Shown: positions 8,460 to 20,479 of the stretch, piece after piece
How the letters are laid out: each line of letters begins with the position of its first letter
Position numbering within the stretch: position 1 is the stretch's first letter
Origin: Candidatus Omnitrophota bacterium
GTDB lineage: Bacteria > Omnitrophota > Gorgyraeia > JAUYCX01
Length of the DNA stretch: 64,000 nucleotides
Direction: 5' to 3'
Assembly: GCA_030692045.1 (NCBI GenBank)
Contig: JAUYCX010000037.1
Location: forward strand, 225,357 to 289,356
Program-made: the position numbers and the translations under genes
The notes under the pieces: model-generated
What the model was told of the DNA's origin: nothing
Seen by the model: the letters and a program-made list of their open reading frames with translations, nothing else
Database searches by the model: none

Positions 8460-8888
8460 ATGCTTGACATTGAAGAGATTAAGAAGATTTTACCACAAAG
8501 ATTTCCTTTTTTAATGATTGACCGCGTTATAGAAATTAAGGAAAATGAAAGTTTGGTAGCCTTGAAAAATGTTACAGCCAATGAGAATTTTTTTCAAGGC
8601 CATTTTCCTGAGAAAAAGGTTATGCCAGGGGTTCTGATTATTGAAGCAATGGCGCAAGCCTCAATAATATTCTTTTATCTTAGCAAAAGGCCAGAAGGTA
8701 AACCCATTTATTATTTAGGAAAATTAGAGGCAAGATTTTTTAATCCTGTTGTGCCGGGTGATCAGCTTAAGATTGAAGTAAGGCCTCTAAAGTTAATGAG
8801 TAAGTTAGGAGTTGTCAAAACAGAGGCATTTGTCAAAGATAAGTTAGTTGCTTCTTCTGAAATAACCTTTAGTGTTAAGCAGGAATAA
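8460..8888 (+). CDS. fabZ: 3-hydroxyacyl-[ACP] dehydratase, hotdog fold
   Basis: 142 residues, full length. LPQRFPFLMIDRV at 15-27 and GHFPEKKVMPGVLIIEAMAQ near 49-68 contain the catalytic His and Glu. It dehydrates 3-hydroxyacyl-ACP. An AGAGAGG ribosome-binding site precedes the ATG. With the two preceding genes it gives a reductase-dehydratase pair beside a non-catalytic ketosynthase. Confidence 0.93.
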   Translation: MLDIEEIKKILPQRFPFLMIDRVIEIKENESLVALKNVTANENFFQGHFPEKKVMPGVLIIEAMAQASIIFFYLSKRPEGKPIYYLGKLEARFFNPVVPGDQLKIEVRPLKLMSKLGVVKTEAFVKDKLVASSEITFSVKQE

Positions 8889-8939
8889 ATTTTAACAGCA
8901 CTCTTAAATTAATATCCTACCCAAAACAGCCTCTAATTA

Positions 8940-8968
8940 TTGCTAACTCTAAAGATTTCTGTTATACT
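8940..8968 (+). promoter_or_regulatory. Promoter of tRNA-Pro
   Basis: TTGCTA at 8940-8945, a 17-nt spacer and TATACT at 8963-8968. The predicted start lies about 36 nt before the tRNA. Confidence 0.65.
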
Positions 8969-9010
8969 AAAAAACGCACTTGGATTTAGGAAGTTGTTAG
9001 AGAGATGAGA

Positions 9011-9086
9011 CGGGGAGTAGCTCAGCTTGGCTTAGAGCGCAACGTTCGGGACGTTGAGGCCGTGGGTTCAAGTCCCACCTCCCCGA
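9011..9086 (+). tRNA. tRNA-Pro(CGG)
   Basis: 76 nt with complete arms: acceptor CGGGGAG/CTCCCCG, anticodon loop TTCGGGA giving anticodon CGG, and T-arm GTGGG-TTCAAGT-CCCAC. The discriminator is A and no CCA is encoded. Confidence 0.95.
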
Positions 9087-9147
9087 TGAATTTAGTTGAT
9101 GCACATTTTTTGCGCTACCTAAAGCATTGTAAGTTCGTTTATCAACT

Positions 9148-9416
9148 ATGAAGCGTTTGCACATAATTTATTCTGGAATGGTTCAAGGCGTAGGCTTTAG
9201 ATTCACTGCGAAGCGTTTAGCTAATGATTTAGAGCTTAGCGGTTGGGTTAGGAACAATCGAGATAGAACTGTGGAGATAGTTTGCGAAGGTTCTGAGGAT
9301 AAATTATCAGAATTCTTAAGAAAAATTGAAGATTCACTTGCAGGTTATATCCGCAGTAAAGATGTCAACTGGATAGAGTCAACCGGAGAATTTAAAGATT
9401 TTTCAATAAAGTTTTA

Positions 9417-9417
<1 letters not shown>
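9148..9417 (+). CDS. acyP: Acylphosphatase
   Basis: 89 residues, the usual family size. The active-site loop SGMVQGVGFRFT (10-21), containing the phosphate-binding Arg, and WVRNNRDRTVE with the catalytic Asn near residue 37 are present. It hydrolyses acyl phosphates such as acetyl phosphate in the cytoplasm. Its stop overlaps the start of the next gene by one base. Confidence 0.93.
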
Positions 9418-12673
<3,256 letters not shown>

Positions 12674-12676
12674 TCT

Positions 12677-13291
12677 ATGATTTTAGAACATATAATTGTT
12701 GGTTCAATGGAAGTGAATTGTTATCTTTTAGGCTCAGAGACTTCAAAGGACGCGGTTATTATTGACCCAGGAGATGATTACCCAAAAATTAAGAAACTTT
12801 TAGAGAGGCTGAAATTAAATCCTAAATTCATTATTAATACCCATGGCCATATGGACCACATTGGCGCAGATGATAAATTTAACCTGCCAGTTTATATCCA
12901 TCGGCTGGATGCAGGTTGCTTAATTAATCCAGAAAAAAATCTTTCTGCAATGTTTGGCTTGGCGTATTCAGTAAAATCTGTTGCTTGGCCTCTTGATGAT
13001 GGCAAGACAATAAATCTCGAAAACTTAAATTTAGAAATTATCCACACCCCTGGCCATACGCCGGGCAGCATCTGTATAAAGGTTAACAATATAGTTTTTA
13101 CAGGTGACACATTATTCCAAGGCGGAATTGGCAGAACAGATTTTCCCGGTGCCTCAGAAAGCAATTTATTTCGTTCCATTCGGGAGAAACTGTTAACTTT
13201 AGATGACGAAACAATTATCTATCCCGGCCATGGACCAAATTCAACCATCGGTCAAGAAAGAAAAAGTAATCCATTCTTAATTGGCATATAA
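12677..13291 (+). CDS. Metallo-beta-lactamase-fold hydrolase (glyoxalase II-like)
   Basis: 204 residues with THGHMDHIGA near 55-64, HTPGHTPGS near 123-131, TGDTLFQGGIGRTDF near 141-155 and YPGHGP near 182-187, the complete zinc-ligand set of the glyoxalase II-like subgroup. Members hydrolyse thioesters such as hydroxyacyl-glutathione or act on related substrates. The short length lacks the extra C-terminal helical domain of true GloB. Confidence 0.85.
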   Translation: MILEHIIVGSMEVNCYLLGSETSKDAVIIDPGDDYPKIKKLLERLKLNPKFIINTHGHMDHIGADDKFNLPVYIHRLDAGCLINPEKNLSAMFGLAYSVKSVAWPLDDGKTINLENLNLEIIHTPGHTPGSICIKVNNIVFTGDTLFQGGIGRTDFPGASESNLFRSIREKLLTLDDETIIYPGHGPNSTIGQERKSNPFLIGI

Positions 13292-13303
13292 ATTAATCGA
13301 AGA

Positions 13304-14191
13304 ATGAAGGAATTATTAGATGAGTTTATAAATTATTTGTCTGTGGAACGCGGATTATCTGTGAATACGCTTCTGGCTTACAAGAGTGATCTAAATAAAT
13401 ATTTTGATTATTTAACTAAGCAAAATATTTTCTCATTAGAAAATGTTGACAAAAATAGAATTACATCTTTTTTGTTAATGCAGAAACAAAAAAATATGTC
13501 TGTAAATTCTGTCAGCAGAAATTTAGCGGCTATAAAATCGTTTCATCGTTTCTTAGTTAGGGAGGGATTAAACAAGTTAGACCCAACCAGTCTTCTTGAG
13601 TCTCCCAAAGTTTTTAAACCCATGCCAGATGTTTTAAGCCAGGCAGAGATTGAATTAATGATTAGAATTTCCTACTCGCGTAATTGGCAGGGCATAAGGG
13701 ATAATGCTTTGTTGGAGCTATTATACGCAAGTGGTATGCGGGTTTCTGAAATTGTAAATCTAAAGATAGAAGATTTAAATTTGGATGTGGGGTTTGTTCG
13801 CTGTATTGGCAAAGGACAAAAAGAAAGGGTTGTGCCAATTGGAAAAAAAGCCATACTTGCTGTTGAGAGATATTTAGGTAAAATTAGACCAAAATTGGCT
13901 AAGGAAAATTCTGGTTCTTTTGTATTTTTAAGTAGATTAAGCAAGAAAATAAGTCGCCAGAGTATTTGGAAACTAATTAAACATTATGCCAAAAAGGCAA
14001 GGATAAAAAAGACTATCAAACCCCACACCTTAAGACATTCTTTTGCTACGCACCTTTTAGAGCGTGGTGCTGATTTACGTAGTGTTCAGGAAATGTTAGG
14101 ACACGCTGATATCTCAACAACTCAGATTTATACACATATTGACAAAGACCGGCTTAAGGCAATACATAAGAAGTTTCATCCTCGACCATAA
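13304..14191 (+). CDS. xerD: Tyrosine recombinase XerC/XerD
   Basis: 295 residues, the normal Xer size. The N-terminal SAM-like core-binding domain spans about 1-90. The catalytic residues are present: Arg in SGMRVSEI near 146, Lys in GKGQKERV, HTLRHS near 242-247 with His and Arg, LGHADISTTQIYTHID with the final His and Tyr nucleophile near 275. It resolves chromosome dimers at dif. I cannot tell XerC from XerD. No integron or phage features surround it. Confidence 0.88.
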   Translation: MKELLDEFINYLSVERGLSVNTLLAYKSDLNKYFDYLTKQNIFSLENVDKNRITSFLLMQKQKNMSVNSVSRNLAAIKSFHRFLVREGLNKLDPTSLLESPKVFKPMPDVLSQAEIELMIRISYSRNWQGIRDNALLELLYASGMRVSEIVNLKIEDLNLDVGFVRCIGKGQKERVVPIGKKAILAVERYLGKIRPKLAKENSGSFVFLSRLSKKISRQSIWKLIKHYAKKARIKKTIKPHTLRHSFATHLLERGADLRSVQEMLGHADISTTQIYTHIDKDRLKAIHKKFHPRP

Positions 14192-15459
14192 TGGAAAATA
14201 ATTTATTAGAAAATCTTAATCCAGAGCTTAAAAAAACCTTAAAGATAATTGGCAAAAAAGCAGATGCATCTAAAATTCGAGCATTTGTTGTGGGTGGTTT
14301 TGTTAGAGATATTCTATTAAAAAAAGATAACTTAGATTTAGATATTGTAGTTGAGGCAAGCGCCATAAACTTTGCAAGGCATTTATTAAAATTAATTCTT
14401 GGCAAACTTACCATTCATAATAAATTTAACACTGCAACACTTGTCTCTCAAAAATTTAGAATTGACTTTACAACAGCCAGGCGCGAAACATATGCTCATC
14501 CGTCTGCTTTACCAGATATATATCCCGGAACAATTAGAGATGATTTATTTCGTCGGGATTTTACAATTAATGCTATGGCAATTTCTCTAAATCAATCATC
14601 TTTTGGGAAGTTAATGGATTTTTTTGGAGGGCAAAAGGATTTAAGCCAGAAGAAAATTCGTATTTTGCATGAATTAAGTTTTGCGGATGATCCAACCAGA
14701 ATTTTAAGGGCTATAAGATTTAAAGAGCGTTTTAATTTTGTGATAGAAAAAAGGACTGCTTATTTAATGAAACAAGCTTTAAAGTCAAAAGCCCTTCTTT
14801 TAGTTAAGCCACCCAGAATCTTTGATGAACTTATCCATATTTTAAAAGAAGAAAAACCTGCGAAATATATTTTATCAATCAAGCGGATTTGCGGTTTTGA
14901 ATTTATCGACCCCAGAATTAAGCTAGATTCTTTTATTATTAAATTGCTTAAAGAAGCAGAAAGGCAGATTAGTTGGTTTCAGGTTGACTTTGCCAAGAAA
15001 AGAAAATTGGATTCTTGGTTAATTTATTTTATGATTTTGTTGAATAAGGTTAATATTAAAACAGTCTATAAAATAATTCATCGTTTTAATTTAAAAAGGG
15101 GAGATACTAAGCGCATCATTTCGTGTAAAAATATTACTAATACAGAAAGAATTTTAAATAAAAAGATATTGAAGTTAAGCGAAATTTTCAAAGTCCTTGA
15201 GCCTTTAAGCTATGAAGTAATATTGTTAATAAAAATCAAATCCAATTCGCCCTTAGTTAGAAAAAGGATTATTACTTTTTTTAAAATTCTTAATGGATTA
15301 AAATTAGCCACAAATGGCGAAGACCTAAAAAGGTTAGGATTAAAACAAGGAAAAAGTTTAGGCCTGCTTTTAGAAAGGCTTCTTCATAAAAAGATAGATG
15401 GTTTACTCAAAACAAAGCAAGCAGAGCTTTCCCTTATAAAACAGCTGATAGCTAAATGA
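14191..15459 (+). CDS. cca: CCA-adding enzyme / poly(A) polymerase family nucleotidyltransferase
   Basis: 422 residues. Class II motifs: VVGGFVRDILL near 32-42, the catalytic DLDIVVEA near 49-56, and RRDFTINAMA near 112-121. The C-terminal half is helical with an unusual Lys/Ile-rich composition and lacks an HD domain. The window's nine intact tRNA genes carry no CCA, so a CCA-adding enzyme is required; this is a good candidate, though poly(A) polymerase activity cannot be excluded. Confidence 0.85.
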   Translation: MENNLLENLNPELKKTLKIIGKKADASKIRAFVVGGFVRDILLKKDNLDLDIVVEASAINFARHLLKLILGKLTIHNKFNTATLVSQKFRIDFTTARRETYAHPSALPDIYPGTIRDDLFRRDFTINAMAISLNQSSFGKLMDFFGGQKDLSQKKIRILHELSFADDPTRILRAIRFKERFNFVIEKRTAYLMKQALKSKALLLVKPPRIFDELIHILKEEKPAKYILSIKRICGFEFIDPRIKLDSFIIKLLKEAERQISWFQVDFAKKRKLDSWLIYFMILLNKVNIKTVYKIIHRFNLKRGDTKRIISCKNITNTERILNKKILKLSEIFKVLEPLSYEVILLIKIKSNSPLVRKRIITFFKILNGLKLATNGEDLKRLGLKQGKSLGLLLERLLHKKIDGLLKTKQAELSLIKQLIAK

Positions 15460-15737
15460 CAGTTGGGATATTAAAAATAGCGCTATTTATCCCCAGCAGC
15501 AATTCCTTAAAGGAGAAACGCAGGGTAATGCTTAGTTTATGCGATCTTTTAAGAAATAGATTCAATATTTCGCTTGCGCAAATTGACGCGCAAGATAAAT
15601 GGCAAAGGTCAGTTGTGGCTATTGCCTGCGTGGCAACTAAGAGACCGTTTGTGGACCGGGCGATTTCGAAGATTATAGATTTTATTCGGGATTTTAATCA
15701 AGTGGAATTAATTGATTATGAAGTGGAGTTAATTTAA
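15456..15737 (+). CDS. DUF503 family protein
   Basis: 93 residues with family text SNSLKEKRRVMLSL near 17-30 and the alternating strand pattern of DUF503. The start overlaps the cca stop (ATGA). It precedes rbfA, the usual neighbour of DUF503 genes, which hints at a link to ribosome or RNA metabolism. The activity is unknown. Confidence 0.85.
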   Translation: MTVGILKIALFIPSSNSLKEKRRVMLSLCDLLRNRFNISLAQIDAQDKWQRSVVAIACVATKRPFVDRAISKIIDFIRDFNQVELIDYEVELI

Positions 15738-16091
15738 ATGAGCCGAATAGAAAGGATAAATCAAGCCTTAAAAAAGGAGATTAGTAATATTATTCAAAAT
15801 GAACTTAAAGATCCGCGTTTGGGTTTTATCACAGTTACTAAAGTAGAAGTTGGCCGTGATTTGCATTATGCCAAGGTAAGTTATAGTGTCCTTGGTGATA
15901 AAATACAAATACAAAAGGCAGGGAAAGGATTAAAAAGCGCTGCGGGTTTTATCCGCAAACTTATCGCAGAGAGAATAAAAATGCGTTATACCCCGGAGCT
16001 GAGCTTTAAATTTGATAATTCAGTTGAATATAGTGTGCGCATATTTGAACAATTGGAAAGGATTAAAAATGAGTCTAAAAACAATCATTAA
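15738..16091 (+). CDS. rbfA: 30S ribosome-binding factor A
   Basis: 117 residues with the KH-like RbfA fold; motifs LKDPRLGFITVTKVEV near 23-38 and RIKMRYTPELSFKFDNSVEYS near the C-terminus (split by position 90). It assists late maturation of 16S rRNA. Its end overlaps the next gene by 23 bp. Confidence 0.94.
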   Translation: MSRIERINQALKKEISNIIQNELKDPRLGFITVTKVEVGRDLHYAKVSYSVLGDKIQIQKAGKGLKSAAGFIRKLIAERIKMRYTPELSFKFDNSVEYSVRIFEQLERIKNESKNNH

Positions 16092-17037
16092 GGCTTTAAA
16101 ACGCTACGACAGATTTCTTATAACCAGCCATCACAATATCGAGACTGATGCTTTGGGTTCTGAATTAGCCTTGGCAAATTGGTTAAAGGCAAACAAGAAG
16201 AAATTCTTTATAGTTAATCAAGATTTTGTGCCTTTAGCGTATAGATTTTTACCCGGCATCAAATCCGTATTTAATCTGCCTAAAATAAAATCAGATCTTA
16301 AATTTGATGCCGTAATTATTCTGGACTGTTCTAATTTTGATAGAATAGGAACTGTTAAAGGGCAAATTTTTGAAGATAAACCCACCATCAATATTGACCA
16401 TCATCGGTCAAATGAAAATTTTGGTAATTTTAATTGGGTAAAACCAACAGCCTCTTCAACAGCAGAGATGATTTACGAGATTTACAAGGCAAGCAATGTT
16501 AAAATTAGCAAGAAAATTGCCTTGCTTTTATATACCGGGATTATGACGGATACTGGGTCGTTTCGTTTTGAAAATACCACATCCTTCACGCATAAAGTTA
16601 TTTCTGAGTTGCTAAAATTTAAAATTCCCATTAAAGATATTTACCACAAAATTTATGAAAGTTTTGCGGCTTCTGAAATGAGATTATTTTGTAATGTTAT
16701 TAAAGACTTTAAGATCGATAAATCTAAGAGAATTGCCTGGCTGGAATTAGAATTAGGATTATTGGATGAGCAAAAAAGTAAGCTTGATTTAAATGATGCG
16801 ATATTTAATATTCTACGCTCCATTGAAACAGTGGAGGTAGCAATAATTTTTAGGGAATCTAAGAAAAAAGATTCTGTGCGGGTAAATTTTAGGTCACAGG
16901 GTAAGGTAAATGTTGGGAAGCTTGCTTATTCTTTTGGTGGCGGAGGCCATCGGGCAGCCAGTGGTTGTGTCATAAAGGGAAACTTAAGGCAAGTGACTAG
17001 TCGTGTGTTTAAGAGAATAAATAAGCTATTAAAATAG
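16069..17037 (+). CDS. nrnA: DHH/DHHA1 phosphoesterase, NrnA-like
   Basis: 322 residues from the ATG at 16069, chosen because homologues begin just before the SHHNIETDALGS motif (about 19-30); an earlier in-frame ATG at 16012 would run far into rbfA. DCSNFDRIG, NIDHHRSNENFGN (the DHH motif), DTGSFRF and C-terminal GGGGHRAASG (DHHA1) are all present. NrnA degrades short oligoribonucleotides and dephosphorylates pAp. The rbfA-nrnA-truB order is widespread. Confidence 0.9.
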   Translation: MSLKTIIKALKRYDRFLITSHHNIETDALGSELALANWLKANKKKFFIVNQDFVPLAYRFLPGIKSVFNLPKIKSDLKFDAVIILDCSNFDRIGTVKGQIFEDKPTINIDHHRSNENFGNFNWVKPTASSTAEMIYEIYKASNVKISKKIALLLYTGIMTDTGSFRFENTTSFTHKVISELLKFKIPIKDIYHKIYESFAASEMRLFCNVIKDFKIDKSKRIAWLELELGLLDEQKSKLDLNDAIFNILRSIETVEVAIIFRESKKKDSVRVNFRSQGKVNVGKLAYSFGGGGHRAASGCVIKGNLRQVTSRVFKRINKLLK

Positions 17038-17694
17038 ATGGATGGCATCTTAGTAATCGATAAGCCGCAAGGTATTACCTCGCACGATTGTGTTAAAAAG
17101 ATAAGAAAAATTTTCGGCGTTAAAAAAGTTGGGCACGCTGGTACATTAGACCCTTTAGCCACGGGCATTTTAGTTGTTCTCTTGGGCAAGGCCACGCGTA
17201 AGTTTTTAGATTTTTCTGGCTTTGATAAGGAATACGAAGCCACACTTACCCTTGGCATCACAACAGACACAGGTGATATCCAAGGTAAAATAATTAAAAC
17301 ATTGCCGTTTGATCATGTCAGACGAGAAAATGTTTTGCAGGCATTTAACAATTTTGTGGGTGTGATTGAGCAGATTCCGCCTATGGTATCAGCCTTAAAA
17401 TATCATGGTGAGAAACTTTATCAACTGGCCAGGAGGGGAATTGTAGTTGAGCGTCGCCCCAGAAAAATATGTATCCATAGCTTAACCTTGACAGAATATG
17501 TTCCACCGGAACTTAATTTTAAAGTTAAATGCTCCAAGGGCACATATATAAGAACATTGGCAGAAGATATCGGCACAATGCTTGGTTGCGGCGGATGTAT
17601 ATCTTCGATTAGGCGGATAGGTTTAGGGCCCTTTAAAATTGAAGAAGCCATAAAGTTAGAAGAAATAAATGCAAGTCATTTACGACATCAGTAA
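17038..17694 (+). CDS. truB: tRNA pseudouridine(55) synthase
   Basis: 218 residues. GILVIDKPQGITSHD (3-17), GHAGTLDPLATG with the catalytic Asp near 38, and KCSKGTYIRTLAEDIG near 164-179 are diagnostic. It modifies U55 in the T-loop. It lacks a long C-terminal PUA domain, like shorter bacterial forms. It overlaps ribF by 26 bp. Confidence 0.95.
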   Translation: MDGILVIDKPQGITSHDCVKKIRKIFGVKKVGHAGTLDPLATGILVVLLGKATRKFLDFSGFDKEYEATLTLGITTDTGDIQGKIIKTLPFDHVRRENVLQAFNNFVGVIEQIPPMVSALKYHGEKLYQLARRGIVVERRPRKICIHSLTLTEYVPPELNFKVKCSKGTYIRTLAEDIGTMLGCGGCISSIRRIGLGPFKIEEAIKLEEINASHLRHQ

Positions 17695-18613
17695 AATTAA
17701 GCAGTTTAAAAAGGCGGTGTTAGCTATCGGCGTATTCGATGGTTTGCATTTGGGGCATCAACTTGTAATCAAAAAAACAGTTGAAGAGGCAAAAAAGATA
17801 AATGGAAAAACAATAGTTTTGACATTCTTTCCTCATCCCAACCATGTTTTAAAGCCCGCGAAATATTTGCCATTTCTAGTGTCGCTAAAGCATCGTTTAA
17901 AATTGATAGAAAAGCTTGGAGTTGATGTTTGTATTTTAGTTAACTTTACAGAGAATTTTTCAAACTTGTCAGCCAGGAACTTTGTAGAGAGATTTTTGGT
18001 AAAGAAGATTAAACCTCGGAAGATTTTCGTGGGAGCTGATTTTACATTTGGGAAAGATAAAAATGGAAATGTAGATTTATTAAGAAAATTAGGCGATTTT
18101 TACGGTTTTAAAACAAAAGAGATTCCCCGCCTTAAAATTTCAGGGGAGGTTATCAGTAGCACTCTAATTCGAGGTTTAATAAAAGATGGTAACCTAAACA
18201 AAGCTAGTTTATTTTTAGGCCGTCCTGTATCAATTTTAGGAAAGGTAATGAAGGGTAAAGGTATAGGAAGGGTTTTAGGTTTTCCTACTGCAAACATAAC
18301 TAATTCTCATGAGGTAATGCCTTCTACTGGTGTTTATGCAGTAAGAGTAGCATTTAATAAAAGAAAGTTTTTAGGCATGGCCTATATCGCTGGTCCAAGG
18401 TTATATAAAAATTTAAAACCTTTTCTAGAGGTACATGTTTTTAATTTTAAAAAAAATCTTTATGGAAAGGAAATAGAAGTTGAGTTTTATAAAAAAATTC
18501 GTAAAGAAAAAAGATTTAAACATCAGAATGCTTTGAGGAAAGAAATAGGCAACGATGCTAAAAAAGTCAAAAAATTTTTTAGCCCGCATCCAAATCTAAA
18601 AACCGCACCTTAA
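17669..18613 (+). CDS. ribF: Bifunctional riboflavin kinase / FAD synthetase
   Basis: 314 residues. The N-terminal nucleotidyltransferase has AIGVFDGLHLGHQ near 17-29 and the ISSTLIRG segment; the C-terminal flavokinase has GKGIGRVLGFPTANI near 194-208. It turns riboflavin into FMN and FAD, supplying the ligand of the FMN riboswitch at 713. It is in the rbfA-truB-ribF arrangement common in bacteria and not in the riboflavin operon. Confidence 0.95.
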   Translation: MQVIYDISKIKQFKKAVLAIGVFDGLHLGHQLVIKKTVEEAKKINGKTIVLTFFPHPNHVLKPAKYLPFLVSLKHRLKLIEKLGVDVCILVNFTENFSNLSARNFVERFLVKKIKPRKIFVGADFTFGKDKNGNVDLLRKLGDFYGFKTKEIPRLKISGEVISSTLIRGLIKDGNLNKASLFLGRPVSILGKVMKGKGIGRVLGFPTANITNSHEVMPSTGVYAVRVAFNKRKFLGMAYIAGPRLYKNLKPFLEVHVFNFKKNLYGKEIEVEFYKKIRKEKRFKHQNALRKEIGNDAKKVKKFFSPHPNLKTAP

Positions 18614-18690
18614 AACTCCCCCATATCTAGTTTAATTAAGTTTCAATTCTACAACCTGTTGTGATACAAAAAATAAGCTAAATTTTAGAC

Positions 18691-18719
18691 TTGACAAAAT
18701 TGATTTAGCTGTTTAAAAT
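18691..18719 (+). promoter_or_regulatory. Promoter of the dcw cluster
   Basis: TTGACA at 18691-18696, a 17-nt spacer and TAAAAT at 18714-18719, near consensus. The predicted start near 18726 lies beside the MraZ boxes. Confidence 0.8.
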
Positions 18720-18727
18720 GCTGTTAA

Positions 18728-18753
18728 GTGGAGTAGAGTGGTTTAAAGTGGAG
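18728..18753 (+). promoter_or_regulatory. MraZ operator (three GTGG boxes)
   Basis: GTGGAG, GTGGTT and GTGGAG begin at 18728, 18738 and 18748, exactly 10 bp apart, ending 4 bp before the mraZ ATG. MraZ is known to bind TGG-containing direct repeats at a 10-bp period near its own promoter, so autoregulation is likely here. Confidence 0.8.
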
Positions 18754-18757
18754 AAAT

Positions 18758-19195
18758 ATGTTTTACGGTGAATATGAACATACTATTGACCGCAAGGGTC
18801 GCCTTATCCTCCCTTCAAAATTTAGAGAGGTAGCCAAGGCAAATTTTATTGAGAAATTTTTTATTACTCGGGGCTTGGATAAATGTTTATTTATGTTTGG
18901 CGAGGAAGAGTGGAAGGTTCAGGAGCAGAAATTTAAATCCATGCCCTTTACTAAGCAGGAGATTAGAAAATTTAACCGCATATATTTTTCTGGCGCGATA
19001 GATATAATTCCTGACCGACAAGGCAGATTTATTATCCCGCAGTTTTTAAAGGACTTTGCCAATATAAAACGGGATGTAGTAATTATAGGGGTTGCCAACC
19101 GTATCGAGATTTGGTCAAAGACACTTTGGCAGGAATTTTATAGTTCGTCGCGTGAGTCTTATGAGGATATAGCTGAAAAATTAATTGAGACCTAA
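18758..19195 (+). CDS. mraZ: Transcriptional regulator MraZ
   Basis: 145 residues with two AbrB-like half domains: HTIDRKGRLILPSKFRE near 6-22 and GAIDIIPDRQGRFIIPQFL near 74-92. It is the first gene of the dcw cluster and normally represses it through the repeats just upstream. It is followed by rsmH, the standard order. Confidence 0.96.
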   Translation: MFYGEYEHTIDRKGRLILPSKFREVAKANFIEKFFITRGLDKCLFMFGEEEWKVQEQKFKSMPFTKQEIRKFNRIYFSGAIDIIPDRQGRFIIPQFLKDFANIKRDVVIIGVANRIEIWSKTLWQEFYSSSRESYEDIAEKLIET

Positions 19196-19204
19196 CTTTT
19201 AAGA

Positions 19205-20089
19205 GTGTTACACATACCAGTAATGAGTAAAGAAATTTTGCAGATTTTCTCACTTAGGGATGGTGATATCGTGGTGGATTGTACAATAGGTACCGGCGGA
19301 CATTCAGAGCAGTTTTTAAGGGTTATTTCTCCCCAAGGAAGGCTTATAGGCATAGACCGTGATATTGAATCTTTAAATGTAGCTAAAGAAAGATTAAAAA
19401 ATTTCCAAAATAATTTGGAGCTTGTCCACGAGGATTTTCGTAATTTAGATCTGGTTTTAAAGCGTCTCAATATAAAAGATGTAGATGCATTTCTTTTTGA
19501 TTTGGGAGTTTCTAGTTTTCAATTGGATAATCCAGAAAGAGGTTTCAGTTTAAAATCCCAAGGCCCTTTGGATATGCGTTTTGACAAAGAAAGCTACATC
19601 TTAGCTTACGATTTAGTTAATTATTTATCAGAACAGGAAATCTCATCAATTATACAGGCGTTTGGCCAGGAGCGTTTTCATAATAGAATAGCAAGATTCT
19701 TGGTTAAGGAGAGAAACATAAGACCAATTTCAACTACGCAGGACTTAAGCGATATAGTCTTAAAGGCAATACCCTATCGCTATCATAGCCATAAGATTCA
19801 TCCAGCCACTCAGACATTTCAGGCTTTTCGGATTGCAGTAAATCGTGAGCTAGAATCTTTGGAAATTGCTTTAGAAAAGTCAATGCAATTTTTAAGGAAA
19901 GTTGGACACATTTGTGTGGTCTCATTCCATTCATTAGAGGAAAGGATAGTTAAAGAGAAATTTATTAAATTTTCAAAAGATGGATTAATCAAAATACTAA
20001 CTAAAAGGCCCCTTCGGCCAACGATAAGAGAAATACGACAAAATTTGCGTTGTCGAAGTGCTCGTTTAAGAGCTGCAGAAAGGATTTAA
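19205..20089 (+). CDS. rsmH: 16S rRNA (cytosine(1402)-N4)-methyltransferase
   Basis: 294 residues from a GTG start at 19205; HIPVM at the N-terminus matches the family start, so the unusual codon is accepted. DCTIGTGGHSEQFL near 28-41 is the SAM-binding motif, and SFHSLEERIVKEKF and RPTIREIRQNLRCRSA lie near the C-terminus. It methylates C1402 of 16S rRNA. Confidence 0.95.
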   Translation: MLHIPVMSKEILQIFSLRDGDIVVDCTIGTGGHSEQFLRVISPQGRLIGIDRDIESLNVAKERLKNFQNNLELVHEDFRNLDLVLKRLNIKDVDAFLFDLGVSSFQLDNPERGFSLKSQGPLDMRFDKESYILAYDLVNYLSEQEISSIIQAFGQERFHNRIARFLVKERNIRPISTTQDLSDIVLKAIPYRYHSHKIHPATQTFQAFRIAVNRELESLEIALEKSMQFLRKVGHICVVSFHSLEERIVKEKFIKFSKDGLIKILTKRPLRPTIREIRQNLRCRSARLRAAERI

Positions 20090-20469
20090 TGAAACTGTCA
20101 AGATTTATTTATTCAGTAATTTTTATAACTATAATTTGTATAATTTATGTACAGCTCCAGATACAAATTTTTGAATTGGCTTATAATGGCAAGAAAAGGG
20201 AAGCTACTTTTAAAGAGTTGCTTGATAGAAGGGCTGTCATGATGTATAATATAAATAAATTAGAATCTGCACACAATATTGGAACGAGTTTATTGAGCCG
20301 TGACTCAAATTTAGTGTTTACCGATAAAACGCAGATTGTAAAACTAGATTTACCAATCCAGTTGGCGGGTATACTTAATACAGAGCCCAAGTTAGAAAAT
20401 AAAAGACCAAATTGGTTAAGCAACTTTTTCTCTTTAAAGTCAGAGGCTCAGGCAAAGCCCATAAAATAA
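20089..20469 (+). CDS. ftsL: FtsL-like cell division protein
   Basis: 126 residues from the ATG at 20089, which overlaps the rsmH stop. One membrane segment near residues 5-25 is followed by a short periplasmic helix (about 28-58) and a disordered tail. This size, topology and place between rsmH and ftsI match FtsL; sequence identity in the family is always low, so the assignment rests mainly on position. Confidence 0.65.
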   Translation: MKLSRFIYSVIFITIICIIYVQLQIQIFELAYNGKKREATFKELLDRRAVMMYNINKLESAHNIGTSLLSRDSNLVFTDKTQIVKLDLPIQLAGILNTEPKLENKRPNWLSNFFSLKSEAQAKPIK

Positions 20470-20479
20470 ATAATTTGTT

